From: Sagittula salina
Lineage (GTDB): Bacteria; Pseudomonadota; Alphaproteobacteria; Rhodobacterales; Rhodobacteraceae
Assembly: GCF_017813235.1 (NCBI RefSeq)
Contig: NZ_JAGISH010000009.1
Location: 124,001-188,000 of the forward strand
Direction of reading: 5' to 3'
Length of the DNA: 64,000 nt
The position numbers and the translations under genes were made by a program. Below, piece by piece: positions 52,420-61,137 of this stretch (the first letter of the stretch is position 1; every line of letters begins with the position of its first letter). The notes beneath the pieces are model-generated. The model worked only from the letters and a program-made list of their open reading frames with translations, had not been told where the DNA came from and searched no databases.

Positions 52420-53004
52420 ATGAAGGCATGGATCGGTGCGGCGGTTGCCGCGTGCATGGCGCTGCCTGTCTGGGCGGCACAACTGGGGGATGACGGGCTC
52501 TACAAGGAGCCCTTCATGCGCAATACCTTCAAGGATCTGCGCGAGGACCTCGACGAGGCTAACGCCGAGGGCAAGCGACTGGTGCTCATGTTCGAACAGA
52601 ACGGCTGTGTGTACTGTCACCAGATGCACGAAGAGGTCTATTCCGACCCGAAGATATCTCAGTTCATCCAGGACAACTTCTTTGTCGTGCAGCTGAACCT
52701 GCACGGCGACACGGAAGTGATCGACCTCGACGGGGAGGCGCTGTCCGAGAAGCAGATGGCGCGCAAATGGCGCGTGCTGTTTACCCCCAGCGTCGTCTTT
52801 CTGCCCGAAGAGGTGCCGGAGGGAGAGTCCGCGGTGACGGCCGCGGTGGCCGTGATGCCCGGAGCGTTCGGCAAGGGAACCACGACAGACATGTTCACGT
52901 GGGTGCTGGAGAAACGCTACGAGATGCAGGAAGAGACCGGCGAGGACTTCCAGCGCTATCATGCGCGGCGTATCCAGGAGCGTTCCAACGGCTCTACCGA
53001 CTGA
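52420..53004 (+). CDS. soxW: Periplasmic thioredoxin SoxW
   Basis: 194 residues. Signal peptide AWIGAAVAACMALPVWAA, then a thioredoxin-like domain with CVYC at residues 63-66 (FEQNGCVYCHQMHEEV) and the cis-Pro VLFTPSVVFLP. It is the electron acceptor of SoxV in the periplasm. AGGGAG stands before the ATG. Confidence 0.92.
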   Translation: MKAWIGAAVAACMALPVWAAQLGDDGLYKEPFMRNTFKDLREDLDEANAEGKRLVLMFEQNGCVYCHQMHEEVYSDPKISQFIQDNFFVVQLNLHGDTEVIDLDGEALSEKQMARKWRVLFTPSVVFLPEEVPEGESAVTAAVAVMPGAFGKGTTTDMFTWVLEKRYEMQEETGEDFQRYHARRIQERSNGSTD

Positions 53005-53022
53005 ATGCCCTGTTGAGCGGGC

Positions 53023-53058
53023 GGGCCGGGTGATTCTCGAATCGCTCGGCCCTTTATT
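53023..53058 (+). terminator. Intrinsic terminator after soxVW
   Basis: A 14-pair stem between 53023-53036 and 53039-53052 (two G-U pairs, loop TC) is followed by TTTATT. It separates the soxVW transcript from soxX onwards. Confidence 0.75.
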
Positions 53059-53351
53059 GGCCACCGTGCCTGACGCGGGGTGAAACTGGGGCTGTCGAAC
53101 TAGCGAACTGTTGATCACAGCAGTGTGAAGTGCGTGGCGACGACGGGTTCATGCGCTGGCATCGATTGCGCCTTGCGGACATGGGGCCATCGGGCTCCGT
53201 CCGCATGATCGCAGTAGGAAAAACGCCGCCCTTGACCTTGGGTCCGCTTCAAATTTTTGATTTTGTTAACTTTTGCTGCCGACCCTGAGTGATAGAACAT
53301 GAAGGGAAGGTTGGCGGAGCCTGCGCTCCGGGTGCATGGTACGTTTCAACA

Positions 53352-53367
53352 ATTCATAACTGTGAAT
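53352..53367. promoter_or_regulatory. SoxR-type operator upstream of soxX
   Basis: ATTCATAACTGTGAAT is ATTCA-N6-TGAAT, i.e. ATTC-N8-GAAT, the inverted repeat reported for persulfide-responsive ArsR repressors (SqrR/BigR type). The symmetry extends outwards as CAACA(A)ATTCA on both sides (53347-53373, one extra base). It lies 95 bases before soxX. Confidence 0.68.
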
Positions 53368-53462
53368 TTGTTGTTGCGTCTCGTGGGCGCGGTGGCCTAC
53401 GGTATACACCAGCCGGTATGAGGTAGAGCCCTTGTATGGGCTCGCAAGCCTAGGGAGGGAAC

Positions 53463-53939
53463 ATGAGGCTTACAGCAATGACGGCAGCCGTGGCGCTACT
53501 GGCGGGCGCGGCATTCGCGGAGGATGTCGCACCGGATGCGGTGCAGTTCGGGGAAGACGGCCAGATCGAGGCTTCGCTGACCGGCACTCCGGGAGACCCG
53601 GAAAACGGCAAGGCGATCATGACCAACCGTGGCAAAGGCAACTGCGTTGCCTGCCACGCGGTAACTGCGCTGAGCGATGCGCCGTTCCACGGTGATGTCG
53701 GTCCCTCGCTCGACGGCGTGGGCGAGTACCGCTCGGAGGCGGAGCTTCGCGGCATCGTCGTCAATCCGAAGATGATTTTCGAAGGCACGGTCATGCCGGC
53801 CTTCTACAAGACCAGCGGCTTCACCCGCCCCGGCGACGGGTACACGGGCAAGGCCGCCACGGACACCATCGAGCCGATCCTTTCGGCTCAGGAAGTGGAA
53901 GATGTGGTCGCATTCCTTTTGACCCTTAAGGATAGCTGA
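53463..53939 (+). CDS. soxX: Cytochrome c SoxX
   Basis: 158 residues with signal peptide (TAMTAAVALLAGAAFA) and one heme site CVACH (C61, C64, H65); a methionine near VMPAF is the likely axial ligand. SoxX forms the SoxAX complex that oxidatively links thiosulfate to SoxYZ. First gene of the soxXYZABCD run. Confidence 0.94.
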   Translation: MRLTAMTAAVALLAGAAFAEDVAPDAVQFGEDGQIEASLTGTPGDPENGKAIMTNRGKGNCVACHAVTALSDAPFHGDVGPSLDGVGEYRSEAELRGIVVNPKMIFEGTVMPAFYKTSGFTRPGDGYTGKAATDTIEPILSAQEVEDVVAFLLTLKDS

Positions 53940-53964
53940 TCCCTTAGTTTGAGGAGACTGAAAC

Positions 53965-54384
53965 ATGGAATTCACGCGTCGTGAAACGCTGGCCCTCGGT
54001 GCCGGTGCTGCGCTGCTGACCGTCGTGCCGTTCCGCGCCTTTGCCGCGACGACCGACGAACTCATCGCCGAGTTCACCGGTGGCGCCGAAATGGCGGATG
54101 CGGGCGTCGACCTGACCGCCCCGGAAATCGCCGAGAACGGCAATACCGTTCCGATCTCGGTCTCGGCAGAGGGCGCGTCGTCGATCCTCGTGCTGGCCAC
54201 GGGTAACCCGACCCCGCCGGTCGCAACCTTCAACTTCGGCCCGCTCGCGGGTTCGCAGACCGCTTCCACCCGTATCCGGCTTGCCGGCACGCAGGATGTG
54301 GTCGCGGTTGCGAAACTCGCTGACGGGTCCTTTGCCAAGGCGTCGAAGACCGTGAAGGTCACCATCGGCGGCTGCGGCGGCTAA
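53965..54384 (+). CDS. soxY: Sulfur carrier protein SoxY
   Basis: 139 residues. A Tat-like leader (TRRETLALGAGAALLTVV) is followed by the beta-sandwich SoxY domain. The conserved swinging arm IGGCGG at the C-terminus carries the substrate on Cys137 as a thioether-free persulfide intermediate. Exported folded with SoxZ, which lacks its own signal. AGGAG upstream of the ATG. Confidence 0.96.
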   Translation: MEFTRRETLALGAGAALLTVVPFRAFAATTDELIAEFTGGAEMADAGVDLTAPEIAENGNTVPISVSAEGASSILVLATGNPTPPVATFNFGPLAGSQTASTRIRLAGTQDVVAVAKLADGSFAKASKTVKVTIGGCGG

Positions 54385-54410
54385 ACAGTTAATCCCAGGA
54401 GACAAACAAA

Positions 54411-54740
54411 ATGGCAGACGGTGTAAAACCCCGCGTCAAGGCTCCGAAGTCGGCAGCAGCCGGCGAGTCGGTCACGCTGAAGACTCTGATCTCGCACCCG
54501 ATGGAATCGGGGCAGCGCAAGGACGGTGACGGCAACATCATCCCGCGGTCGATCATCAACCGCTTCACCTGCGACTTCAACGGCCAGAACGTGATCGACA
54601 TCACGCTCGAGCCGGCGATCTCGACCAACCCCTACTTCGAATTCGATGCGACCATCCCGGAAGCCGGTGACCTGAAGTTCACCTGGTACGACGACGACGG
54701 GTCTGTCTACGAAGACACGAAGTCGGTCGCCATCGGCTGA
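54411..54740 (+). CDS. soxZ: Sulfur carrier partner SoxZ
   Basis: 109 residues without a signal peptide: VKPRVKAPKSAAAGESVTLK, NRFTCDFNGQNV and LKFTWYDDDGSVYEDT match SoxZ. It pairs with SoxY and is co-exported by the Tat route. Its own cysteine is not the substrate carrier. Confidence 0.96.
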   Translation: MADGVKPRVKAPKSAAAGESVTLKTLISHPMESGQRKDGDGNIIPRSIINRFTCDFNGQNVIDITLEPAISTNPYFEFDATIPEAGDLKFTWYDDDGSVYEDTKSVAIG

Positions 54741-54799
54741 TGGATTTCCCCTGTCCCGCGGCGCGCGCGGGGCAGGGGGCGCAACAGGGAGGGAATGAC

Positions 54800-55645
54800 A
54801 TGAAATTCACGGCACTGACGGCGGTTGCCGCACTGCTGATGGCTCCGGCAGCCTATGCCGAGGCCGATGACGAAAGCCTCGTCATCAACGGCGATCTGGA
54901 GATCACCACCCATACCGACGCCCCCGCGCATCTCGACGGTCACCTCGACGAGATCTACTCGGGCTGGCACTTCCGTGATGACGAAACCCAGGCCATGGAA
55001 GCGGATGATTTCGACAACCCGGCCATGATCTTCGTCGATCAGGCACGGGACATGTGGACGACCCCCGAGGGTTCCGAAGGCAAGTCCTGCGCGGACTGCC
55101 ACGGCGCGCCCGAGGATATGGCGGCAGTGCGTCCGGTCTACCCGAAGTGGAACGAGGACGCTGGCGAAGTCCGCACCATGCAGATGCAGATGAACGACTG
55201 CCGGACCAACCGCATGGGTGCCGATGCGTGGAAGACGGACGCCAAGGATGCGCTCAACATGGAAGCGCTGATGTCTTCCGTTGCGCGCGGCCAGCCGGTC
55301 AATGTGGCCATTGATGGCCCGGCTCAGTCGGTCTGGGAACAGGGCAAGGAACTGTACTACACCCGTACGGGTATCCTCGACCTGTCCTGCGCCTCCTGCC
55401 ACGAGGAAAACTACGGTAACCGCATCCGGTCCGACCACCTCAGCCAGGGCCAGATCAACGGCTTCCCGGCCTACCGTCTGAAGAACGCCGGTCTGAACGG
55501 CGTTCAGGGCCGGTTCAAGGGCTGCGTGCGCGACACCCGCGCGGAGACTTTCTCGCCGGGTTCGCCGGAGTTCATCGCTCTGGAGCTGTATGTCGCATCG
55601 CGCGGCAACGGCCTCTCGGTCGAAGGCCCGTCCGTCCGCAACTAA
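54800..55645 (+). CDS. soxA: Diheme cytochrome c SoxA
   Basis: 281 residues; signal peptide FTALTAVAALLMAPAAYA. Two heme sites are seen: CADCH (C97, C100, H101) and CASCH (C197, C200, H201). Cys242 in KGCVRDTRAE is the family's active-site cysteine that becomes a persulfide heme ligand. SoxAX joins thiosulfate to SoxY. The start at ATG 54800 follows AGGGAGGGA. Not to be confused with the sarcosine oxidase gene of the same name at 32877. Confidence 0.95.
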   Translation: MKFTALTAVAALLMAPAAYAEADDESLVINGDLEITTHTDAPAHLDGHLDEIYSGWHFRDDETQAMEADDFDNPAMIFVDQARDMWTTPEGSEGKSCADCHGAPEDMAAVRPVYPKWNEDAGEVRTMQMQMNDCRTNRMGADAWKTDAKDALNMEALMSSVARGQPVNVAIDGPAQSVWEQGKELYYTRTGILDLSCASCHEENYGNRIRSDHLSQGQINGFPAYRLKNAGLNGVQGRFKGCVRDTRAETFSPGSPEFIALELYVASRGNGLSVEGPSVRN

Positions 55646-55654
55646 ACAGTGTTA

Positions 55655-55683
55655 CCCCGTGCGTCTTCTGACGCGCGGGGTTT
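55655..55683 (+). terminator. Stem-loop between soxA and soxB
   Basis: An 11-pair stem, 55655-55665 with 55670-55680, one G-U pair, loop TTCT, followed by TTT. It may terminate part of the transcripts or protect the 3' end of soxXYZA mRNA. Confidence 0.6.
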
Positions 55684-55700
55684 CCCGTAAACAACCCATT

Positions 55701-55718
55701 CACACATGCGCATGTGTG
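55701..55718. promoter_or_regulatory. 18-bp perfect palindrome before soxB
   Basis: CACACATGCGCATGTGTG is perfectly symmetric and ends 22 bases before the soxB ATG; an ATTCA half-site overlaps its left edge (55698-55702). It could be an operator or an mRNA hairpin near the ribosome binding site. Confidence 0.5.
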
Positions 55719-55740
55719 TCATGACAGAGAGACCCTCCCC

Positions 55741-57441
55741 ATGATCTCGAGACGCGATTTCCTGCAGGTGTCCATGGCGGCTTCGGCGCTGGTGGGCGCT
55801 TCGGGCTTCGGCAACTGGGCGCGGCTGGCCGCGCAGCAGAGCCTCACCCAGGACCAGCTGTTGCAGTTCGACACTTTCGGCAACGTCAGCCTCATCCATG
55901 TCACCGACATCCACGCGCAGCTGAAGCCCATCTACTTCCGCGAACCGTCGGTCAACATTGGCGTCGGTGCGAACAAGGGGGAGGTGCCGCACGTGACCGG
56001 CGCCGACTTCCGTCGGCTTTACGGTATCGAGGACGGTTCCCCCTCGCATTACGCCCTGTCCTCGGGTGACTTCGCCGCACTGGGGCAGGCCTATGGCAAG
56101 GTCGGCGGCCTCGACCGCGTGGCAACCGTGATCAATTCGATCCGTGCGGACCGGCCCGACGCGCTGCTGCTGGACGGTGGCGACACCTGGCACGGCTCCT
56201 ACACCTGCTACCAGACCGAAGGGCAGGACATGGTCAACGTCATGAACGGGCTGAAGCCCGACGCCATGACCTTCCATTGGGAATTCACCCTCGGCACCGA
56301 CCGCATTACCGAGCTGGTGGAAGGTTTGCCCTTCGCCGCGCTGGGTCAGAACATCTTTGACGCGGAATGGGACGAGCCGCTGCCCGACCTCTTCCCGCCC
56401 TACAAGTTCTTCGAGCGCGGCGGCGTAAAGATCGCCGTGATCGGACAGGCCTTCCCCTACATGCCGATCGCCAACCCGCGCTGGATGTTCCCGGAGTTCT
56501 CCTTTGGCATCCGCGACGAGAACATGCAGGCCATGGTGGACGAGGTTCGCGCACAGGGCGCGGAGCTGGTCGTGGCACTGTCGCACAACGGCTTTGACGT
56601 CGACAAGAAGATGGCTGGCGTGGTCAAGGGCATCGACGTGATCCTTTCGGGTCATACCCACGATGCGCTGCCCGAACCCGTTCTGGTGGGCGACACCATC
56701 ATCATCGCGTCCGGGTCCAACGGCAAGTTCGTATCCCGCGTCGACCTCGACGTGCGCAATGGCCGCATGATGGGCTTCCGCCACAAGCTGATCCCGATCT
56801 TCTCGGACGTGATCGAACCCGACGCGGAGATGACGGCCCTGATCGACGAACAGCGTGCGCCATACAAGGAGCAACTCGAAGAGGTCATCGGCACGACCGA
56901 TGAGCTGCTGTACCGCCGCGGCAACTTCAACGGGTCGTGGGACGACCTGATCTGCAACGCGCTGATTTCGGAACGCGATGCCGACATAGCCATGTCGCCC
57001 GGCGTCCGCTGGGGACCGTCGCTGCTGCCGGGTGACAGCATCACCCGCGAGGACATCTGGAACGTCACCTCCATGAGCTACGGAGAGGCGTATCGTTCGG
57101 AAATGACCGGCGAATTCATCAAGGTGATCCTCGAGGATGTGGCCGACAACATCTTCAACCCCGACCCCTACTACCAACAGGGCGGCGACATGGTGCGCAT
57201 TGGTGGCATGGGCTACCGCATCGATGTGACCAAGCCGCAGGGGGAGCGCATTTCCGAGATGACGCTGCTGAAGACCGGCGAGGCGATCGATCCGTCGAAG
57301 ACCTACGTCGTCGCCGGTTGGGCGTCCGTCAACGAGGGCACCGAGGGGCCGCAGATCTGGGACGTTGTGGAAAACCACATCCGCCAGCAGGGCACTATCA
57401 AGCTCGACCCGAACACCAGCGTCGAGGTCGTCGGCGCCTGA
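55741..57441 (+). CDS. soxB: Thiosulfohydrolase SoxB
   Basis: 566 residues; Tat leader ISRRDFLQVSMAASALVGAS. A metallophosphatase-type domain with di-manganese motifs follows (LIHVTDIHAQLKP, LLDGGDTWHGS, ILSGHTHDALPEP) and then a 5'-nucleotidase-type C-terminal domain (GNFNGSWDDLICNALI). SoxB hydrolyses the sulfonate from SoxY-bound thiosulfate and releases sulfate. Start at ATG 55741 is set by the leader; upstream frame is open from 55714. Confidence 0.96.
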   Translation: MISRRDFLQVSMAASALVGASGFGNWARLAAQQSLTQDQLLQFDTFGNVSLIHVTDIHAQLKPIYFREPSVNIGVGANKGEVPHVTGADFRRLYGIEDGSPSHYALSSGDFAALGQAYGKVGGLDRVATVINSIRADRPDALLLDGGDTWHGSYTCYQTEGQDMVNVMNGLKPDAMTFHWEFTLGTDRITELVEGLPFAALGQNIFDAEWDEPLPDLFPPYKFFERGGVKIAVIGQAFPYMPIANPRWMFPEFSFGIRDENMQAMVDEVRAQGAELVVALSHNGFDVDKKMAGVVKGIDVILSGHTHDALPEPVLVGDTIIIASGSNGKFVSRVDLDVRNGRMMGFRHKLIPIFSDVIEPDAEMTALIDEQRAPYKEQLEEVIGTTDELLYRRGNFNGSWDDLICNALISERDADIAMSPGVRWGPSLLPGDSITREDIWNVTSMSYGEAYRSEMTGEFIKVILEDVADNIFNPDPYYQQGGDMVRIGGMGYRIDVTKPQGERISEMTLLKTGEAIDPSKTYVVAGWASVNEGTEGPQIWDVVENHIRQQGTIKLDPNTSVEVVGA

Positions 57442-57446
57442 ACCCT

Positions 57447-57471
57447 TTCGGCGGGCTGAACGCCCGCCGAA
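57447..57471 (+). terminator. Stem-loop between soxB and soxC
   Basis: A perfect 10-bp stem TTCGGCGGGC (57447-57456) and GCCCGCCGAA (57462-57471), loop TGAAC, six bases after the soxB stop. No T run; likely an mRNA stability or partial termination element. Confidence 0.55.
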
Positions 57472-57485
57472 GTTCCGAAGAATTC

Positions 57486-57501
57486 ATTCACATAGATGAA
57501 T
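57486..57501. promoter_or_regulatory. SoxR-type inverted repeat before soxC
   Basis: ATTCACATAGATGAAT is ATTCA-N6-TGAAT, with the same half-sites and spacing as the repeat upstream of soxX. It lies 25 bases before soxC and just after the stem-loop that follows soxB, suggesting a separate, SoxR-controlled start for soxCD. Confidence 0.6.
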
Positions 57502-57525
57502 GATTTGATCCGTAAGGAGATTGCC

Positions 57526-58803
57526 ATGAGCAAGGATACGAACGCGCCGTCGCGCCGCCAGTTCCTGACCAGTGCCGCCGCACTGGGGGCAGGGGCGGTG
57601 GCGGCATCGGCTGCCCGCGCCGCGGGGCCCGACCCGCTGATCACCGAGGTCCAGCCTTGGGCCTCCGGCTTTGGCGACGGCGTTGACGTCACACCCTATG
57701 GCCTGCCGATCCGCTTTGAGGGTGACGTTATCCGCCGCAACGTGGAGTGGCTGACCGCCGATACGATCTCGTCGATCAACTTCACCCCGATCCATGCGCT
57801 TGACGGCACTATCACGCCGACCGGTTGCGCATTCGAGCGTCACCACTCCGGTGCGATCGAACTGGCGAAGGACGACTACCGGCTGATGATTAACGGCCTT
57901 GTGGATCAGCCGCTGGTCTTCACCTATGAGGACTTGGAACGTTTCCCGCGCGAACAGCATGTCTATTTCTGCGAATGCGCGGCCAACACCGGCATGGAAT
58001 GGGCGGGTGCGCAGCTGAACGGCGCGCAGTTCACCCATGGCATGATCCACAACATGGAATACACAGGCGTGCCCCTGCGCACCCTGCTGGCGGAGGCCGG
58101 CCTGGATGCGGCGGGCGAGCTGAAGGACAAGTGGGTCTACGTCGAGGGTGCCGATGCGTCGTCGAACGGCCGTTCCATCCCGATGGAAAAGGCCATGGAC
58201 GACGTGCTGGTAGCGTTCAAGGCCAACGGCGAGGCGCTCCGCAAGGAACACGGCTATCCCGTCCGGCTCGTGGTGCCGGGCTGGGAAGGCAACATGTGGG
58301 TGAAATGGCTGCGCCGCATCGAAGTCACCAACGCAGCCGTCGAATCGCGCGAGGAAACGTCCAAGTACACCGACACGCTGGCCGACGGCACATCGCGCAA
58401 GTGGACCTGGGTCATGGACGCGAAGTCTGTCGTGACCTCGCCCTCGCCGCAGTCGCCGATCAAGCACGGCCCCGGTCCGCTGGTCATCACGGGCATGGCA
58501 TGGTCCGGGCATGGCAAGGTTACTCGCGTTGACGTCTCCAAGGACGGTGGCATGACATGGGAAACCGCGCGTATCGCTCAGGACGGGGCGAACAAGGCGC
58601 TGGTGCGTTTCTACCTCGACACCACTTGGGACGGCGAGGACTGGCTGCTGCAATCGCGCGCCATCGACGATACGGGTTACGTCCAGCCGACGAAGGCTCA
58701 GCTGCGCGAAGTGCGTGGCGAGAACTCCATCTACCACAACAACTGTATCCAGACCTGGCACGTAAAAGCCAACGGGGAGGCAGAAAATGTCGAAGTCTCT
58801 TAA
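57526..58803 (+). CDS. soxC: Sulfane dehydrogenase molybdenum subunit SoxC
   Basis: 425 residues with a Tat leader (SRRQFLTSAAALGAGAVAAS). A sulfite-oxidase-type molybdopterin domain follows, with the cofactor cysteine in the region YFCECAANTGMEWAG (~147-161) and the dimerisation domain towards the C-terminus. SoxCD oxidises the outer sulfur on SoxY by six electrons. ATG 57526 has AAGGAG upstream; ATG 57496 would overlap the operator-like repeat. Overlaps soxD by 17 bases. Confidence 0.95.
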   Translation: MSKDTNAPSRRQFLTSAAALGAGAVAASAARAAGPDPLITEVQPWASGFGDGVDVTPYGLPIRFEGDVIRRNVEWLTADTISSINFTPIHALDGTITPTGCAFERHHSGAIELAKDDYRLMINGLVDQPLVFTYEDLERFPREQHVYFCECAANTGMEWAGAQLNGAQFTHGMIHNMEYTGVPLRTLLAEAGLDAAGELKDKWVYVEGADASSNGRSIPMEKAMDDVLVAFKANGEALRKEHGYPVRLVVPGWEGNMWVKWLRRIEVTNAAVESREETSKYTDTLADGTSRKWTWVMDAKSVVTSPSPQSPIKHGPGPLVITGMAWSGHGKVTRVDVSKDGGMTWETARIAQDGANKALVRFYLDTTWDGEDWLLQSRAIDDTGYVQPTKAQLREVRGENSIYHNNCIQTWHVKANGEAENVEVS

Positions 58804-60094
58804 TCTTTACGCCGGCTCCGCGATCGGTGTGGCGCTGTTGCTGACGGCAGCCTACAATTTTGCCGACCGCAACGTGGCGCCTTACCCCAAGAACCCGCCG
58901 ATGCTGGCCTCTTTGCCCGCGCCGATCCCGGAACCGGCAGCCCCCGTGCAGGCAAAGGCCACCGCGGCGGCGAATGACCAGGTGGCCGAGGCATCTCTGA
59001 CCGACGGCCTGCTGGTCGGCGCGGCCGAAGCCGACACCGCACCCGCCGGGCTGCGTTTCGGTCTGGGCCGCGCCGCCATGCCGGAGGAAATCTCTGCGTG
59101 GGACGTGAAGATCATGCCGGACGGCACCGGCCTGCCCGCAGGCTCGGGCAATGCCCTCGACGGTGAACCGCTTTTCGAGGAAAACTGCGCCGTCTGTCAC
59201 GGCTCCTTTGCCGAGGGCGTCGACAACTGGCCGAAGCTGGCCGGGGGGGACGGCACGCTGGCTGCGAAGGACCCGCTGAAAACCGTGGGCTCCTACTGGC
59301 CGTATCTCTCGACCGTCTGGGACTATGTGCACCGCTCGATGCCCTTCGGCAACGCGCAGAGCCTGACCCCGGACGAGGTCTACGCCATTACGGCCTACAT
59401 CCTTTACTCCAACGACCTCATCGACGACGATTTCGAACTCTCGCCCGAGACTTGGAACGAGGTCGAGATGCCGAACGCCGACGGCTTCATCGTCGACGAC
59501 CGCGCGGACACGGAGTACACCGAGTGGCGCACCGACGAGCCTTGCATGGAAAACTGCAAGCCGGAGCCGGTGAAGATCACCATGCGTGCGACCGTGCTTG
59601 ATGTGACCCCCGATCAGGCGGGCGACGAAGCTCCGGCGGACGCGGCGGAGGAGATGAACCACTCCAACGACGCGGCCACCGTGCAGCCCACCGACGAAGC
59701 CGCTGCGGACGAAGCACCGGCGGCCGCAACAGAAGCGGTCGACGAAGCCGCAGCTGACGCGGGTGCTGACATGGGCGCCCCGGATCCGGAACTGGTCGCC
59801 GCAGGCGAGAAGATCTTCAAGAAGTGCAAGGCCTGCCACCAGGTCGGCGAAGGTGCCAAGAACAAGAGCGGCCCTCAGTTGAACGGCGTCGTGGGTCGTG
59901 ACATCGCCGCTGTCGACGGCTTCAAATACTCCAACGCCATGCAGGATCTGCCCGGCGACTGGACGCATGAGGCGTTGGCCGCCTTCCTCGCAAAGCCCAA
60001 AGACTACGTGAAGGGGACGAAGATGTCCTTTGCCGGTCTGAAGAAGGACGACGACATCGAGGCGGTCATCGCCTACCTGCAGTCGTACCCGTAA
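58787..60094 (+). CDS. soxD: Sulfane dehydrogenase cytochrome subunit SoxD
   Basis: 435 residues: an N-terminal signal/anchor (YAGSAIGVALLLTAAYNFA), first cytochrome domain with CAVCH (C134), and a linker of ~60 residues made of Ala, Asp and Glu (DEAAADEAPAAATEAVDEAA). A second class I cytochrome c domain has CKACH (C347). It receives electrons from SoxC and passes them to the respiratory chain. Last sox gene of the run: no soxE or soxF follows before the terminator at 60124. Confidence 0.94.
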   Translation: MSKSLNLYAGSAIGVALLLTAAYNFADRNVAPYPKNPPMLASLPAPIPEPAAPVQAKATAAANDQVAEASLTDGLLVGAAEADTAPAGLRFGLGRAAMPEEISAWDVKIMPDGTGLPAGSGNALDGEPLFEENCAVCHGSFAEGVDNWPKLAGGDGTLAAKDPLKTVGSYWPYLSTVWDYVHRSMPFGNAQSLTPDEVYAITAYILYSNDLIDDDFELSPETWNEVEMPNADGFIVDDRADTEYTEWRTDEPCMENCKPEPVKITMRATVLDVTPDQAGDEAPADAAEEMNHSNDAATVQPTDEAAADEAPAAATEAVDEAAADAGADMGAPDPELVAAGEKIFKKCKACHQVGEGAKNKSGPQLNGVVGRDIAAVDGFKYSNAMQDLPGDWTHEALAAFLAKPKDYVKGTKMSFAGLKKDDDIEAVIAYLQSYP

Positions 60095-60123
60095 TACGCG
60101 TCGGTTCTGTATGACGCTTTGGC

Positions 60124-60151
60124 AAAGGCGGCGCCTCCGGGTGCCGCCTTT
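60124..60151. terminator. Terminator at the end of the sox operon
   Basis: A 12-pair stem AAAGGCGGCGCC (60124-60135) with GGTGCCGCCTTT (60140-60151), one G-U pair, loop TCCG. Flanking A and T tracts make it a likely factor-independent terminator after soxD. Confidence 0.75.
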
Positions 60152-60216
60152 CGCGTTTCCGTGAATCGGGCAGGGCGGCCCTTGACCTTTGACACGGGCG
60201 GGCTTCCTGTCTGCGC

Positions 60217-61137
60217 ATGGCTCACGGACATCACCATCATCACCACCCGAATGTGGACGCCGCGACCGGAGACCGCCGCATCGCGCTTGCCGTTGGCGTC
60301 AATGTCCTGCTCACGGTTGCGCAGGTTATCGGGGGAATCCTCTCGGGCAGCCTCGCCATGATCGCGGATGCACTGCACAACTTTTCGGACGCCGCGAGCC
60401 TCGTCATCGCGGTCTGGGCGCGCAAGATCGCCCGTAAACCCGCAGATTCCGAAATGACCTTCGGCTATGCGCGGGCAGAGGTCGTCGCCGCGCTCATCAA
60501 CCTGACGACGCTGATCGTCGTCGGGCTCTACCTGTTTTACGAAGCGGTTTTGCGCTTCATCAATCCTCAGTCGGTCGACGGCTGGATGGTGGTGGTCATC
60601 GCCGGCGTCGCGTTGGTTGTCGACCTCGCCACTGCGGCGCTGACCTATGCCATGGCCAGGGACAGCGTGAATATCCGAGCCGCCTTCCTGCATAACGTTG
60701 CGGACGCGCTGGGGTCGCTGGCGGTGATCCTCGCCGGCACGCTGATCCTGCTCTTTGGCTGGACATGGGTCGACCCGGCTGTAACGCTGGGTATCGCGGC
60801 CTACGTTTTGTGGATGGCATGGAGCGAGATCGGCGGTGTGGTCCGCATCCTCATGCTGGGCGCGCCGCCACGCATGGTGCCAGAAGCGGTACTGCGTACC
60901 GCCGAGGATGTCGAGGGCGTCGAGGGCCTGCACCACGCCCACCTCTGGCAAATGGACGAGCGGACTAGTGCGCTGGACGCGCACGTCGTCATCGGTCCCG
61001 GCGCATGGAGCGAGGCCGACGCCATCAAGATGGCGGTCAAGGCCCGGCTCCATGCCGACCACGGACTTGAACACGTCACGCTTGAGCTGGAATGCGCGGC
61101 GCACAGCTGTGTCCATCCTAGGCGCATTGGGCATTGA
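60217..61137 (+). CDS. Cation diffusion facilitator (zinc/divalent metal efflux)
   Basis: 306 residues. A His-rich N-terminus (AHGHHHHHHPN) precedes six membrane helices. Metal-binding motifs are HNFSD in helix 2 (D51, H54, D58 region) and HNVAD in helix 5. A cytoplasmic C-terminal domain ends in HVTLELECAAHSC. It exports Zn2+ or similar ions in exchange for protons. It stands alone between the sox terminator and clpP; no metalloregulator gene is next to it. Confidence 0.92.
   Translation: MAHGHHHHHHPNVDAATGDRRIALAVGVNVLLTVAQVIGGILSGSLAMIADALHNFSDAASLVIAVWARKIARKPADSEMTFGYARAEVVAALINLTTLIVVGLYLFYEAVLRFINPQSVDGWMVVVIAGVALVVDLATAALTYAMARDSVNIRAAFLHNVADALGSLAVILAGTLILLFGWTWVDPAVTLGIAAYVLWMAWSEIGGVVRILMLGAPPRMVPEAVLRTAEDVEGVEGLHHAHLWQMDERTSALDAHVVIGPGAWSEADAIKMAVKARLHADHGLEHVTLELECAAHSCVHPRRIGH

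Larger units (their letters stand above)
53005..53462. other. soxW-soxX intergenic: terminator and soxX promoter region
   Basis: 458 bases without a gene. It begins with the terminator of soxVW and contains the ATTCA-N6-TGAAT repeat 95 bases before soxX. A T-rich stretch around 53251-53275 may belong to the promoter. A GGGAGGGA run forms the soxX ribosome binding site. Confidence 0.6.
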
